Part shown: one piece after another, positions 17,707-27,802 of the stretch
Layout: every line of letters begins with the position of its first letter
Numbering within the stretch: the stretch's first letter is position 1
Assembly: GCF_900188485.1 (NCBI RefSeq)
Contig: NZ_FZPH01000003.1
Location: 558,001-622,000, forward strand
Direction: 5' to 3'
Origin: Asanoa hainanensis
Lineage (GTDB): Bacteria > Actinomycetota > Actinomycetes > Mycobacteriales > Micromonosporaceae
Length of the DNA: 64,000 bases
Made by a program: the position numbers and the translations under genes
The notes under the pieces: generated by a model
Databases searched by the model: none
Told to the model about the DNA's origin: nothing
Seen by the model: only the letters and a program-made list of their open reading frames with translations

Positions 17707-19470
17707 GTGCGTACCAAAGGTGACCATCAGTCAGGGGTACGCAACCTGTGGCGGCTTCGCCGCTACCTCCGCCCCTACCGCCTCCAGTTCGCCTTCCTGA
17801 TCCTCGCTGCCCTCGCCGGCACCGCCGTCGGCATCGCGGTGCCGCTGGTCATCCGCCGGGTCGTGGACGGGCCGATCGCCCACCACGACCCCGGCGGCCT
17901 GTTCGCGCTCGGGGCGCTGGCGCTGCTGTTCGGGGTCGCGGAGGCCACGCTCACCTTCATCCGCCGGTGGTCGCAGTCGAGCCAGGCGCTCGGCATGGAG
18001 GCCACGATCCGGCAGGACATCTACGCCCACCTCCAGCGGCTGCCGGTGGCCTTCCACGATCGCTGGCAGAGCGGCCAACTGCTGGCCCGGGTCACCGCCG
18101 ACCTGTCGGTGATCCGCCGCTTCCTCTCCTTCGGGCTGCTGTTCCTGATCGTCAACCTGGCCACGTACGCCGTGGTGGTCGGCCTGTTGATCCGACTGCA
18201 CTGGCCACTCGGGCTGCTGGTGGCCGCGAGCTCCGTGCCGCTGGTCGTGGTCAGTCGCCGGTTCACCCACACCTATCTGCGCACGTCGCGCCGGATGCAG
18301 GACGAGCAGGGCGACCTGGCCACCCAGGTCGAGGAGACGGCCCGGGGCCTGCGCACGGTGAAGTCGTTCGGCCGGCAGGCGTTCATGAGCGGCCAGTTCG
18401 GCAGCGGCGCCGACCGCCTGCGCGACACCGCCGTCGACAAGGGCCGCCAGCTCGCCGGCACCTCCGCCCAGTTCGACCTGGTGCCCAACCTGACCCTGGC
18501 GGCGGTGCTGGTGGCCGGCGCGGTGGAGGTCGCCGCCGGCCGGCTCACGATCGGCGAGCTCGTCGCCTTCGTCACGCTGCAGCTCATGCTGATCTGGCCG
18601 ATCGAGTCGCTGGGCTGGATCATCGGCAACGCGCAGGAGGCGATGACCGCCTCGGACCGCATCTACGAGGTGCTCGACGCCCCACCCTCCATCGTGGACC
18701 GGCCTAACGCGGCGAAGGCCGCGAACGTCAAGGGCGAGGTGTGCTTCGACGACGTTTGGTTCAGCTATCCCGGCAGCGATCGACCGGTCCTGCGCGGCAT
18801 CTCGCTGACCGTGCGGCCGGGCGAGACGCTCGCCGTGGTCGGCACCACCGGCTGCGGCAAGACCACCCTGGTCTCGTTGGTGCCCCGGCTCTACGACGTG
18901 ACCTCGGGCCGGATCACCCTCGACGGCCGCGACATCCGCGACCTGCGGATGTGCTCGCTGCGCGAGGTGGTCGGCGTCGCGTTCGAGGAGCCGACGCTGT
19001 TCTCCATGTCGGTCCGGGAGAACCTGGCGCTGGGCCGCACCGACGCCACCGACGACGAGATCCACGAGGCGCTCGCACTGGCCCAGGCCGACTTCGTCGA
19101 CGACCTGCCCTGGGGTCTCGACACCCGGGTCGGCGAGCAGGGGCTGTCGCTGTCCGGCGGCCAGCGGCAACGGCTCGCGCTGGCCCGGGCGATCCTGAGC
19201 CGGCCCCGGGTGCTGGTGCTCGACGACCCGCTGTCGGCGCTCGACGTGCACACCGAGGCGCTGGTCGAGAAGGCGCTGGCCGGGGTGCTCTCGGACACCA
19301 CCGCGCTGCTCGTGGTGCACCGGCCGTCGACGATCGCCCTCGCCGACCGGGTCGCGCTGCTCGCCGGTGGGGTGATCGTCGCGACCGGCACGCACTCGGA
19401 GCTCCTGGCCACCGTCCCCGCGTACCGGGCGGTGCTCTCCGAGGCGGCCACCACCGCCGAGGCCGCATGA
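17707..19470 (+). CDS. ABC exporter, half-transporter with degenerate catalytic site
   Basis: 587 residues: six-helix membrane domain (about 20-320) then an ATPase domain. Walker A GTTGCGKTT is at 379-387, the signature LSGGQRQR near 482, and Walker B reads LVLDDP with D507 where the catalytic Glu normally stands. The following Ala-Leu-Asp D-loop is intact. Replacement of that Glu by Asp marks the non-hydrolysing NBD of heterodimeric exporters such as TM287/288 and BmrCD. Its partner is the next gene, which overlaps by 4 bases. Exported substrate is unknown; lipid or drug export is usual in this family. Confidence 0.93.
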   Translation: MRTKGDHQSGVRNLWRLRRYLRPYRLQFAFLILAALAGTAVGIAVPLVIRRVVDGPIAHHDPGGLFALGALALLFGVAEATLTFIRRWSQSSQALGMEATIRQDIYAHLQRLPVAFHDRWQSGQLLARVTADLSVIRRFLSFGLLFLIVNLATYAVVVGLLIRLHWPLGLLVAASSVPLVVVSRRFTHTYLRTSRRMQDEQGDLATQVEETARGLRTVKSFGRQAFMSGQFGSGADRLRDTAVDKGRQLAGTSAQFDLVPNLTLAAVLVAGAVEVAAGRLTIGELVAFVTLQLMLIWPIESLGWIIGNAQEAMTASDRIYEVLDAPPSIVDRPNAAKAANVKGEVCFDDVWFSYPGSDRPVLRGISLTVRPGETLAVVGTTGCGKTTLVSLVPRLYDVTSGRITLDGRDIRDLRMCSLREVVGVAFEEPTLFSMSVRENLALGRTDATDDEIHEALALAQADFVDDLPWGLDTRVGEQGLSLSGGQRQRLALARAILSRPRVLVLDDPLSALDVHTEALVEKALAGVLSDTTALLVVHRPSTIALADRVALLAGGVIVATGTHSELLATVPAYRAVLSEAATTAEAA

Positions 19471-21305
19471 CGGCCCACGCCTGGCGCGGCCGGGCCGCCG
19501 ACCTCGATGCCGACCGGACAGCCGCCGAGGCCAGTGACCCCGCGGCGGTCGCGCGACTGCGGGTCCGCAGCCGGGTGCTGCTGGGTTCCCTGGTGCGCCC
19601 GCACCGGCGCGCGCTGGCCGCTACGGTCGTCCTGCTCCTGTTGCAGAGCGTCGCCGGCATGGCCGGTCCGTTCCTGGTAATGCTCGCGATCGACAAGGGC
19701 ATCCCGCCGCTGCGCCAGGGTGACCCGACGATCCTGATCGAGGTCGGCCTGGCGTTCGTGGCGGCGTCGCTGACCGAGTACTTCGGCAAGCGCGGCTTCC
19801 TGCGGCTGTCCGCCCGGATCGGCCAGGACGTGGTGCGCGACCTGCGGCAACGGGTCTACGACCACTTCCAGCGGCTGTCGATCGGGTTCCACGAGCGCTA
19901 CACGTCGGGCCGGATGGTGGCCCGGCTGACCAGCGACATGGACTCGATCAGCGAGCTGGTCGACGGCGGCATCGACGACCTCGTGCTGGCCGGCCTGTCG
20001 GTGGTCTCGGTGGCCGGGGTGCTGCTCTACCTCGACGCGCCACTGGCCCTGGTGACGCTGCTGACCTTCCCGTTCCTGCTGTTCCTGTCGCGCTGGTTCG
20101 CGCGCGCGTCGGCCGTGGCCTACCGGCGTACACGGGAAGCGGTCGCTCTGGTGATCGTCCACTTCGTCGAGTCGTTGGGCGGCATCCGGGCGGTGCACGC
20201 GTTCCGCCGCGAGCCGCGCAACCAGCAGATCTTCGACGAGCTCAACAACGACTACCGGGTGGCGTCGCTGCGCGCGTTCCGGCTGATCGCGGTCTACTCG
20301 CCGAGCATCAAGCTGATCGGCAACGTGGCGATCGCCGGTGTGCTGACGTTCGGTGGCTGGCAGGTGCTGCACGGCCGCACGGCGATCGGGGTGCTGGCCG
20401 CGTTCCTGCTCTACCTGCGCCGGTTCTTCGAGCCGATGCAGGAGCTGAGCCAGTTCTACAACGCGTTGCAGTCAGCCACGGCGGCGCTGGAGAAGCTGGC
20501 CGGCGTGCTCGACGAGCGGCCGGCGGTGCCGGAGCCAGCCCGCGCGGTGCCGCTGCCACCGGCCGCCGGCGGTCGGTCGATCACCTTCCAGCAGGTCACC
20601 TTCGGCTACCGCGACGGCCCACCGGTGCTGGCCGACTTCACGATCGAGATCCCGGCTGGCCAGATCGTGGCGTTGGTCGGTGCCACGGGCGCCGGCAAGT
20701 CGACGGTGGCCAAGCTGGTGGCGCGGTTCTACGACCCGGACGCGGGCACGGTCCGGCTCGACGGCGTCGACCTCCGCGACGTGGGCGACACCGACCTGCG
20801 CCGGGCCGTCGTCATGGTCACGCAGGAAAACCACCTGTTCGCGGGTACGGTCGCCGACAACCTGCGCTTCGGCCGCCCCGACGCGACGGACGCGGAGGTG
20901 GTGGCGGCCGCCCGGGCGATCGGCGCGCACGAGTTCGTCGCCGCGCTGCCGGAGGGCTACGACACCGACGTACACCGGCGCGGCGGGCGGTTGTCGGCCG
21001 GCCAGCGACAGCTCGTGGCGTTCGCGCGGGCGTTCCTGGCCGACCCCGGCGTGCTGATCCTCGACGAGGCCACGTCGTCGCTGGACGTGCCGACGGAACG
21101 ACTCGTCCAGCGGGCGCTGCGCACCATCCTGCGCCAACGCACCGCCCTGGTGATCGCGCACCGCCTGTCCACGGTCGAGATCGCCGACCGCGTCCTGGTC
21201 GTCGACGACGGCCGGGTGGTCGAGGACGGTCCACCGAGCCGCCTGATCACCGGCGGCGGCCGCTACGCCAGGCTGCACACCCAATGGCAGGACTCTCTGC
21301 TGTGA
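19467..21305 (+). CDS. ABC exporter, catalytically competent half-transporter
   Basis: 612 residues. A 40-residue cytoplasmic N-terminus precedes the six-helix domain and the ATPase domain. Walker A GATGAGKST is at 405-413, signature LSAGQRQL near 509, Walker B VLILDE with canonical E534. Compared with the upstream subunit, this one keeps the catalytic Glu but has a Gly-to-Ala change in the signature (LSAGQ). Together they fit the asymmetric heterodimer: the signature of one subunit and Walker B of the other make up each site. ATGA overlap with the upstream stop codon shows coupling. Confidence 0.94.
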   Translation: MTAHAWRGRAADLDADRTAAEASDPAAVARLRVRSRVLLGSLVRPHRRALAATVVLLLLQSVAGMAGPFLVMLAIDKGIPPLRQGDPTILIEVGLAFVAASLTEYFGKRGFLRLSARIGQDVVRDLRQRVYDHFQRLSIGFHERYTSGRMVARLTSDMDSISELVDGGIDDLVLAGLSVVSVAGVLLYLDAPLALVTLLTFPFLLFLSRWFARASAVAYRRTREAVALVIVHFVESLGGIRAVHAFRREPRNQQIFDELNNDYRVASLRAFRLIAVYSPSIKLIGNVAIAGVLTFGGWQVLHGRTAIGVLAAFLLYLRRFFEPMQELSQFYNALQSATAALEKLAGVLDERPAVPEPARAVPLPPAAGGRSITFQQVTFGYRDGPPVLADFTIEIPAGQIVALVGATGAGKSTVAKLVARFYDPDAGTVRLDGVDLRDVGDTDLRRAVVMVTQENHLFAGTVADNLRFGRPDATDAEVVAAARAIGAHEFVAALPEGYDTDVHRRGGRLSAGQRQLVAFARAFLADPGVLILDEATSSLDVPTERLVQRALRTILRQRTALVIAHRLSTVEIADRVLVVDDGRVVEDGPPSRLITGGGRYARLHTQWQDSLL

Positions 21306-21410
21306 CCGCAGCGCGCTGGGTAACCACCGCTGAGCGGGGGCTGGGCGGTTGCTGGCAGACCAGTGTGAATTTGGCCCGGTAGCTGGGCATTTCCGTAGAA
21401 CATACGCATC

Positions 21411-21463
21411 CTGAGTGAGGATCACTCAGTAGACGGCGCAGCCTGAGTGCAGGACAACTCAGG
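21411..21463. promoter_or_regulatory. two CTGAGT/ACTCAG dyads before the penicillin-binding protein gene
   Basis: First dyad: CTGAGTGA (21411-21418) and TCACTCAG (21422-21429), 8-bp arms, 3-base spacer. Second: CCTGAGT (21442-21448) and ACTCAGG (21457-21463), 7-bp arms. They share the CTGAGTG/ACTCAG core and lie 31 bases apart by first base. The second overlaps the ribosome-binding site (AGGGAGG, 21461-21467), so a bound protein or an RNA hairpin could block translation. Confidence 0.6.
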
Positions 21464-21472
21464 GAGGCATCG

Positions 21473-23593
21473 ATGGCGAGATGGACGCGGTTGGCTGTCG
21501 GTGCCGGCGTAGTGGGTCCGCTGGTCGCCGCCGGAGCGCTGCCCGCCGGGCTTCTGGCCGGGTTCGTCGCCACCAAGGTCGCCGCCGCGACCACCGACCT
21601 GCCGGAGGCCCTGGCCCACCCGACCGTCCCCCAGGCCTCCCGGCTCTACGCCGCCGACGGCAAGACGCTGATCACGACGTTCACGGACCTCAACCGCAAC
21701 GACGTCACGCTGGACCAGGTCGCGCCGGTGATGCGGCAGGCCATCGTCGCCGCCGAGGACACCCGGTTCTACGAGCACGGAGCGGTCGATCCACGCAGCG
21801 TGGCCCGGGCCCTGGTGGCCAACGGGCGCGGTGGCGAGGTGCAACAGGGCGCCTCCACGCTGACCATGCAATATGTCCGGAATGTGCTCAAGACCGATCC
21901 CAAGTCGACCCAGCAGGAACGCGACGCCGCCACCGAGGACACGCTCGGACGCAAGGTCCAGGAGATGCGGTACGCCGTCGCCGTCGAGAACGCGCTCAGC
22001 AAGGACCAGATCCTCGGCAACTACCTCAACATCGTGTACTTCGGCGCCGGCGCCTACGGGATCGGGGCCGCGGCGCAGACCTACTTCGACACGACGCCGG
22101 CCAAGCTGACCCTCCCCCAGGCCGCGATGCTCGCCGGCCTCGTCCAGTCCCCTGACGCGTACGACCCGATCCACGGCGACAAGGCCGCCGCCCAGACCCG
22201 CCGTGACTACGTGCTGAACGCGCTGGCCAAGGCCGGCGACATCAGCCAGGCCGACGCGGACCAGGCCAAGCAGAAGCCGCTGGGCGTCAAGCCGGGCGCC
22301 GTGCCCAACGGGTGCACCGCCGCCGCACCGGCCGACAGCCGGTTCTTCTGCGACTACTTCGTCTCCTGGTGGCAGCAGCAGGCCGCGTTCGGCGACACAC
22401 CGCAGAAGCGGCTCGCCGCCCTGCGCGACGGCGGCTACCGGATCACGCTGTCAATGGACACCAAGGTGCAGCAGACCGCGACCGAGGCCGCCACCGGCGT
22501 CTACGGCTACGACTCGCCCAAGGCCCTGCCGATCGCCGCCGTGCAGCCCGGCACCGGCCGGGTGCTCGCGCTCGCCGTCAACCGCCACTACAGCGTCGCC
22601 AAGGGCGCCGGCAACACCGTCGACCAACTGGTCGCCGGCGGCGACTCGGTGACCGGCTACCAGGCCGGCTCGACCTTCAAGCTGTTCACCATGCTGGCCG
22701 CGCTCGAGAACGGCTACACGCTGGACTCCGGCTTCGACGCCCCGGCGCAGCTTAAGACGGGCTGGCGGGACAGCGGACCGGCCTCCTGCGACGGCTTCTA
22801 CTGCCCGGCCAACGACAATCCATCGTGGATGGACGGCTATCGCAACATGTGGACCGGGTTCGGCCGCTCCGTCAACACCTACTTCGTCCACCTCGAGGAG
22901 CAGGTCGGCGCCGAGAAGGTGGTGGAGATGGCGCAGCGGCTGGGCATCAAGTTCCGCGCCAAGTCCGACGCCGAGCGCGCGCAGAACGACGCCGGTGACT
23001 GGGGCTCGTTCACCCTCGGCGTCGCCGACACCACGCCACTGGACCTGGCCAACGCGTACGCGACGATCGCCGCCGACGGCACGTACTGCAAGCCGTTGCC
23101 CGTCAAGGGCATCAGCGACGCCGCCGGAAAGCCGGTCCAGGCGGCCGAGCCCCAGTGCACGAAGGTCCTGGAGCCCGACGTCGCCCGCGCCGCGGTGGAC
23201 GCGGCCCGCTGCCCGGTCGGCCAGGACGGCGCCTACGGCCAGTGCGACGACGGCACCGCCACCCAGGTGTCCACAATGCTCGATGGTCGGCCGGTCGCCG
23301 GCAAGACCGGCAGCGCGGAGGACAACGCCACCGAGTCGTTCGTCGGCTTCACCCCACAGGTCGCCGCCGCCGGCATCGCCGCCAACCCGACGCACCCGGC
23401 GGACGGGGTCGGCGGCGCGGTGCAGACCGAGGTCATCAAGGCCGTCACCGACGTGCTCAGCCGGGCCGTCAGCGGCCAGCCGGAGAAGGGTTTCACCCCG
23501 CCGAGCCAGGACCTGGCCTTCGAAAATGGGTCGAACCCGGCGGTACCCTGGCGCTATGACGGATACGGCGAAAGGTCGCGCCGGGATCCCTGA
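21473..23593 (+). CDS. class A penicillin-binding protein (bifunctional transglycosylase/transpeptidase)
   Basis: 706 residues. One N-terminal membrane anchor (about 8-35). The glycosyltransferase domain (GT51) has the catalytic EDTRFYEHG starting at E95 and the [13 protein letters not shown] motif near 125. The transpeptidase domain carries S400-T-F-K403, S466-V-N468 and K611-T-G613, all intact, so both activities are expected. It polymerises and cross-links peptidoglycan outside the membrane. ATG follows AGGGAGG at good spacing. The 3' end overlaps valS by 38 bases, an unusual length of overlap. Paired dyads upstream suggest specific control. Confidence 0.93.
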   Translation: MARWTRLAVGAGVVGPLVAAGALPAGLLAGFVATKVAAATTDLPEALAHPTVPQASRLYAADGKTLITTFTDLNRNDVTLDQVAPVMRQAIVAAEDTRFYEHGAVDPRSVARALVANGRGGEVQQGASTLTMQYVRNVLKTDPKSTQQERDAATEDTLGRKVQEMRYAVAVENALSKDQILGNYLNIVYFGAGAYGIGAAAQTYFDTTPAKLTLPQAAMLAGLVQSPDAYDPIHGDKAAAQTRRDYVLNALAKAGDISQADADQAKQKPLGVKPGAVPNGCTAAAPADSRFFCDYFVSWWQQQAAFGDTPQKRLAALRDGGYRITLSMDTKVQQTATEAATGVYGYDSPKALPIAAVQPGTGRVLALAVNRHYSVAKGAGNTVDQLVAGGDSVTGYQAGSTFKLFTMLAALENGYTLDSGFDAPAQLKTGWRDSGPASCDGFYCPANDNPSWMDGYRNMWTGFGRSVNTYFVHLEEQVGAEKVVEMAQRLGIKFRAKSDAERAQNDAGDWGSFTLGVADTTPLDLANAYATIAADGTYCKPLPVKGISDAAGKPVQAAEPQCTKVLEPDVARAAVDAARCPVGQDGAYGQCDDGTATQVSTMLDGRPVAGKTGSAEDNATESFVGFTPQVAAAGIAANPTHPADGVGGAVQTEVIKAVTDVLSRAVSGQPEKGFTPPSQDLAFENGSNPAVPWRYDGYGERSRRDP
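23544..23549 (+). promoter_or_regulatory. -10 element (TACCCT) for valS, inside the upstream gene
   Basis: TACCCT ends 6 bases before ATG 23556. It lies within the last codons of the penicillin-binding protein gene, implying an independent leaderless valS transcript. Confidence 0.45.
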
Positions 23594-26096
23594 GAAGCCG
23601 TCCCTGGACGGCATCGAGGAGACCTGGTCGCACCGGTGGCAGGAGGCGGGCACGTACGCGTTCGACCGGTCGAAGGCCCGGTCCGACGTATACGCCATCG
23701 ACACGCCTCCGCCGACCGTATCCGGCGAGCTGCACATGGGCCACGTCTTCTCCTACACCCACACCGACACCGTGGCCCGGTTCCAGCGCATGCGCGGCAA
23801 GATGGTGTTCTATCCGATGGGCTGGGACGACAACGGCCTGCCGACGGAACGCCGCGTGCAGAACGTCTACGGCGTGCGCGGTGACGCGTCCCTGCCGTAC
23901 GACCCGGCCTGGACGCCGCCCGCCGCACCGGTCGACGACGCCGCGCGGAAGAACCCCACGGCCATCTCCCGGCGCAACTTCATCGAGCTGTGCGAGCGGC
24001 TGACGGTCGAGGACGAGCGCGCGTTCGAGGCGCTCTGGCGCCGGCTGGGGCTGTCGGTCGACTGGTCGCTGACCTACACGACGATCGGGCGGCACGCCCG
24101 CACCACCTCGCAGCGGGCGTTCCTACGCAACCTGACCCGGGGCGAGGCCTACACCGCCGAGGCGCCGACGCTGTGGGACGTGGGCTTCGGCACCGCGGTC
24201 GCCCAGGCCGAGCTCGAAGACCGGGAACGGCCGGGCGCCTACCACCGCCTGCGCTTCCACGGCCCTGGCGACGAGCCCGTCTACATCGAGACCACCCGGC
24301 CCGAGCTGCTGCCGGCGTGCGTGGCGCTGGTGGCCCACCCCGACGACGAGCGCTACGCGCACCTGTTCGGCAGCACCGTGCGTACCCCCGTCTTCGGTGT
24401 CGAGGTGCCCGTGCACGCGCACCCGGCGGCGGAGAAAGACAAGGGCAGCGGCATCGCGATGGTCTGCACGTTCGGCGATCTCGCCGACGTGACCTGGTGG
24501 CGCGAGCTGCGGCTGGACACCCGCGTGGTGATCGGTCGTGACGGCCGCCTGCTGCCCGAGGCGCCGCACGGCGTGGATCCCGAGAAATACGCGAAAATGG
24601 CCGGCCGCACGGTCAACCAGGCCCGCCGGGAGATCGTCACCCTGCTCTCCGAGACGCTCGACCTGATCGGTGAGCCGCGCCCGGTCACCCACCCGGTCAA
24701 GTTCTACGAGCGGGGCGACTCGCCGCTGGAGATCGTGTCGACCCGCCAGTGGTATCTGCGCAACGGCGGCCGCGACGCCGATCTGCGGGCCACGCTGCTC
24801 GACCGAGGCCGCGAGCTGCACTGGGTGCCGGCCCACATGCGGCACCGCTACGACCACTGGGTCGGCGGGCTCACCGGCGACTGGCTGGTCAGCCGGCAAC
24901 GGTTCTTCGGCGTGCCGGTGCCCGTCTGGTACCCGCTCGACGCCGACGGCCGGCCCGACTACGACCACCCGCTGGTGCCCACCGAGGACCGGCTCCCGGT
25001 CGACCCGACGTCCGACGTGCCGGCGGGCTATTCCGAGGACCAGCGGGGCGTGCCGGGCGGGTTCGCCGGCGATCCCGACGTGCTCGACACGTGGGCCACC
25101 TCGTCGCTGAGTCCCCAGATCGTCGGCGGTTGGGAGACCGACCCCGACCTGTTCGCCCGGGTGTTCCCGATGGACCTGCGCCCGCAGGGGCAGGAGATCA
25201 TCCGCACCTGGCTGTTCGCCACGGTCGTGCGCGCCCACTTCGAGCACGGCACGCTGCCGTGGCGCGACGCGGTGCTCTCCGGCTGGATCCTCGACCCCGA
25301 CCGCAAGAAGATGTCGAAGTCCAAGGGCAACGTGGTCACGCCGATGGACCTGCTGGTCGACAACGGCCCCGACGCGGTGCGCTACTGGGCGGCCAGCGGC
25401 CGGCCGGGCACCGACCTGGCCTTCGACCCCGCGCAGATCCGGATCGGGCGCCGGCTGGCCACGAAGATCCTCAACGCGTCCAAGTTCGCGCTGAGCTTCG
25501 GCACGGCCAGCGGCGGCGTCACCGAGCCGCTCGACCAGGCGATGCTCGCGGGGCTGCGGGAGGTGGTCGGCACGGCCACCACGGCATTCGAGGCGTACGA
25601 CCACACGACCGCGCTGCAGGCCGCCGAGTCGTTCTTCTGGCGGTTCTGCGACGACTACATCGAGCTGGTCAAGGAACGGGCCTACGGCGACACGACGGCG
25701 TCCGGGTCGGCCCGGGCGGCGCTGGCCACCGCGCTCTCGGTGCAACTGCGGTTGTTCGCGCCTTTCTTGCCTTACGTCACCGAGGAGGTCTGGTCGTGGT
25801 GGCGCTACGGCTCCGTGCACAAGGCGCCCTGGCCCACGGTCCACGAGCTGGCCGGCGACGCGACGCCCGAGCTGCTGCGGCTGGCCGGCGACGCGCTCTC
25901 CCAGGTGCGCCGGGCCAAGTCGGAGCGCAAGCTCTCGATGCGCACCCCGGTGCCGCTGGCCGAGGTGCTCGGTCCGGCGACGATGCTGGAGACGTTGGCC
26001 CTGGCCGCCGACGACCTCCGCGCCGCCGGCCACGTTGGCAAGCTCGACTTCCTGCCTGATCGCACCACGGAGCTAGTCGTCGCTTCGGCTTTCTAA
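23556..26096 (+). CDS. valS: valyl-tRNA synthetase, archaeal type
   Basis: 846 residues. The HIGH motif is H60-M-G-H63 and the KMSKS motif is at 585-589. Around them the sequence reads [18 protein letters not shown], then [10 protein letters not shown], and later [11 protein letters not shown]. These are hallmarks of archaeal-type ValRS (also found in Rickettsia), whereas the usual bacterial enzyme has PPNVTG, TDHAGIATQ and DTWFSSALWP. The C-terminal coiled coil of bacterial ValRS seems to be missing. It charges tRNA-Val with valine. The start lies inside the end of the upstream gene in another frame, supported by a -10 hexamer. A strong hairpin follows the stop codon. Confidence 0.95.
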   Translation: MTDTAKGRAGIPEKPSLDGIEETWSHRWQEAGTYAFDRSKARSDVYAIDTPPPTVSGELHMGHVFSYTHTDTVARFQRMRGKMVFYPMGWDDNGLPTERRVQNVYGVRGDASLPYDPAWTPPAAPVDDAARKNPTAISRRNFIELCERLTVEDERAFEALWRRLGLSVDWSLTYTTIGRHARTTSQRAFLRNLTRGEAYTAEAPTLWDVGFGTAVAQAELEDRERPGAYHRLRFHGPGDEPVYIETTRPELLPACVALVAHPDDERYAHLFGSTVRTPVFGVEVPVHAHPAAEKDKGSGIAMVCTFGDLADVTWWRELRLDTRVVIGRDGRLLPEAPHGVDPEKYAKMAGRTVNQARREIVTLLSETLDLIGEPRPVTHPVKFYERGDSPLEIVSTRQWYLRNGGRDADLRATLLDRGRELHWVPAHMRHRYDHWVGGLTGDWLVSRQRFFGVPVPVWYPLDADGRPDYDHPLVPTEDRLPVDPTSDVPAGYSEDQRGVPGGFAGDPDVLDTWATSSLSPQIVGGWETDPDLFARVFPMDLRPQGQEIIRTWLFATVVRAHFEHGTLPWRDAVLSGWILDPDRKKMSKSKGNVVTPMDLLVDNGPDAVRYWAASGRPGTDLAFDPAQIRIGRRLATKILNASKFALSFGTASGGVTEPLDQAMLAGLREVVGTATTAFEAYDHTTALQAAESFFWRFCDDYIELVKERAYGDTTASGSARAALATALSVQLRLFAPFLPYVTEEVWSWWRYGSVHKAPWPTVHELAGDATPELLRLAGDALSQVRRAKSERKLSMRTPVPLAEVLGPATMLETLALAADDLRAAGHVGKLDFLPDRTTELVVASAF

Positions 26097-26105
26097 CCGA
26101 GCAGC

Positions 26106-26142
26106 CGAGTCAGGAGCCCGTTCAAAGCGAGTTCCTGACTCG
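26106..26142 (+). terminator. hairpin downstream of valS
   Basis: CGAGTCAGGA (26106-26115) pairs perfectly with TCCTGACTCG (26133-26142), with two more inner pairs possible. No T-tract follows, so termination efficiency is uncertain. The right arm runs into the 78-bp dispersed repeat. Confidence 0.6.
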
Positions 26143-26216
26143 GGTTCGCGGTGGGCGCGACCGTTGCTCCCGCCAGAGAGCGCTCCGCTTCGCTCCGCTG
26201 CCAGGTCCGCGGTGGG
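26139..26216. repeat. 78-bp dispersed intergenic repeat, copy A
   Basis: Begins CTCGGGTTCGCGGTGGGCGC and ends near AGGTCCGCGGTGGG. It matches copy B at 35209-35286 at all but three positions (T/C in the middle, GT/AC near the end). It lies between the convergent valS and the 26221 gene. Inside are small dyads (TCGCG-GTGGG-CGCGA; GCTC...GAGC) and a direct repeat of GCTCCGC. Confidence 0.9.
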
Positions 26217-26220
26217 AAAG

Positions 26221-26877
26221 CTAGAACCACCAACCGCGTAGGAAGCGGATGCCGAGCAGGATGGTGACGATGCCGGGGCCGGCGGCCAGCGCGGCCGCCG
26301 ACACCCGGTAGACCATGCGGTGGCGCAGCAGCTCGGCTCCGTTGCCTACTACGACCAGGCCTGCGGCCACCATGTACCAGGCCCACCAGCGGGGTTCGAG
26401 GTGGAACAGGTCGAAACGCAGGCCCTGGAAGGCCAGGCCGAGGACGACCGCGATCGTGGCCAGCATGACCAGGGTGCGGTGGAACGAGCGGCCCAGCGGG
26501 TCTTGCGGGCGCCACCAGTAGCTGCCCGCGATCGCCGCGGCCGGCAACGAGATGAGCAGCGGCCAGAACCGGGGCACGTCGCCGAACATCAGCATCACGC
26601 CGACCGCGAAGGCGATCAGGCCCAGGTTGCCGACGGCGTACCCGAGGATGCCGCCACCACGGCGCAGGGCGACGAAGCCGGCCGCGCTGATCAGCGACGT
26701 GGGAATCACCACGAACAGGGACCACCAGCGGAAGTCGTGCGCGGCCTGGGCGAGGCCGCTGACCAGCGCGCAGGCGAGCAACGCGATGCCGCTGCCGGCC
26801 AGCCAGGGTGCGGCACGGCCGGTTGCCTGGCCCGGCGTGGGCGTCGGGGTCGAGGTCTGCGGATACGTCGTGGTCAC
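26221..26877 (-). CDS. hypothetical multi-pass membrane protein
   Basis: 218 residues, not recognised. The first 25 residues are Thr/Pro-rich and polar. About seven hydrophobic segments follow (for example about 26-45, 53-70, 77-100, 106-120, 135-155, 166-182 and 190-212) linked by short loops containing Trp and Arg clusters. The protein ends with RFLRGWWF. It stands alone, convergent to valS across the dispersed repeat, and is divergent or unrelated to the next gene. Nothing indicates a transport or enzymatic motif. Confidence 0.7.
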   Translation of the reverse strand: MTTTYPQTSTPTPTPGQATGRAAPWLAGSGIALLACALVSGLAQAAHDFRWWSLFVVIPTSLISAAGFVALRRGGGILGYAVGNLGLIAFAVGVMLMFGDVPRFWPLLISLPAAAIAGSYWWRPQDPLGRSFHRTLVMLATIAVVLGLAFQGLRFDLFHLEPRWWAWYMVAAGLVVVGNGAELLRHRMVYRVSAAALAAGPGIVTILLGIRFLRGWWF

Positions 26878-26954
26878 GTCACCTACTGTGCCGACCCGCG
26901 GCCCCGGGCACCATCCGGCTAGCCCTACCCGGGCAGGTCAGGCCGGCGGGTGGA

Positions 26955-27749
26955 TCAGAAGTCGCCTCCGCCGAAGTCCCCGCCGCCGAAGTCGCCACCA
27001 CCGAAGTCGCCGCCGCCGTAGTCACCGCCACCGCCGTCGCCGCCGTCGTAGCCGCCGCCATCGCCGCCATCGCCACCGTCGCCGTCGTACCCGGTGCCGT
27101 CCTGGAAGCCCTCCTGATAGCCGGCGTCGTAGCCGTAGCCCGGGTCCGCGAACGCGGGCGAGAACAGCGCGTCGGCGATCAGCAGGCCGCCGACGACGCC
27201 CACCGCGCCGCCCAGCGCCGGACGCCACCACGGCTGCGAGTACCAGCCGGACGGCACGGGCCGGCCCTGGTAGCGCCCGCCCGGGTAGTAGTAGGGCGTC
27301 TGGTTGCTCGGCTGCGGGCCGGCCGTGAACTGCTGGCCCTGCACGTCGACCGTGCGCTCCTTGGTGAGCGTGCCGACACCCCGGGCCGAGGCGAGCTGCG
27401 GCAGCTCCGGACCCGGGTCGATGCCCATGGCGGTGCGGGCCGCCCGGATGTACGTCAGGCCCTCCAGCGAGGTCTCCCGGGCCAGCTCGTACTGGCGGGG
27501 AGAGCGGGCCTGCTCGAGCTGGCTGCCCGCGGCGTTGTAACGCTCACCGGCGTCGGACAGTGCCTGGCGGACCGCCGGCTCCGAACCGTGCAGGTTCATC
27601 ACCTGTCCGCCGAGTCGCTCGTACCAACGCTGGGCCTCGGCTCGCGCGTCGGTCAACTCCCGTTCGCGCCGGCCGGCCACGGAGCGCTGGTAGTAGAACA
27701 CCAACGCGATGACGATCACCAGCAGCGCGATCAACCACAACCAACCCAT
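26955..27749 (-). CDS. membrane protein with Gly/Asp-rich tandem C-terminus
   Basis: 264 residues. ATG 27749 starts directly with a membrane helix (WLWLIALLVIVIALVFYY, about 3-20); the longer frame would only add 22 basic residues. A charged helical region (about 25-125) follows, then a Pro/Tyr-rich linker, a second hydrophobic stretch (GGAVGVVGGLLIADALF, about 178-195), and a tail of more than 60 Gly, Asp and Tyr residues ending in four GGGDF repeats. The body resembles the DUF1542-like actinobacterial membrane proteins only loosely. Function unknown; the low-complexity tail suggests surface display or self-association, which is inference. Divergent from rmuC. Confidence 0.72.
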   Translation of the reverse strand: MGWLWLIALLVIVIALVFYYQRSVAGRRERELTDARAEAQRWYERLGGQVMNLHGSEPAVRQALSDAGERYNAAGSQLEQARSPRQYELARETSLEGLTYIRAARTAMGIDPGPELPQLASARGVGTLTKERTVDVQGQQFTAGPQPSNQTPYYYPGGRYQGRPVPSGWYSQPWWRPALGGAVGVVGGLLIADALFSPAFADPGYGYDAGYQEGFQDGTGYDGDGGDGGDGGGYDGGDGGGGDYGGGDFGGGDFGGGDFGGGDF

Positions 27750-27802
27750 GACACGACGGTACGTCGCCTTGTCATGTCGCACCTGTTTGGCAGTCTTACC
27801 GG

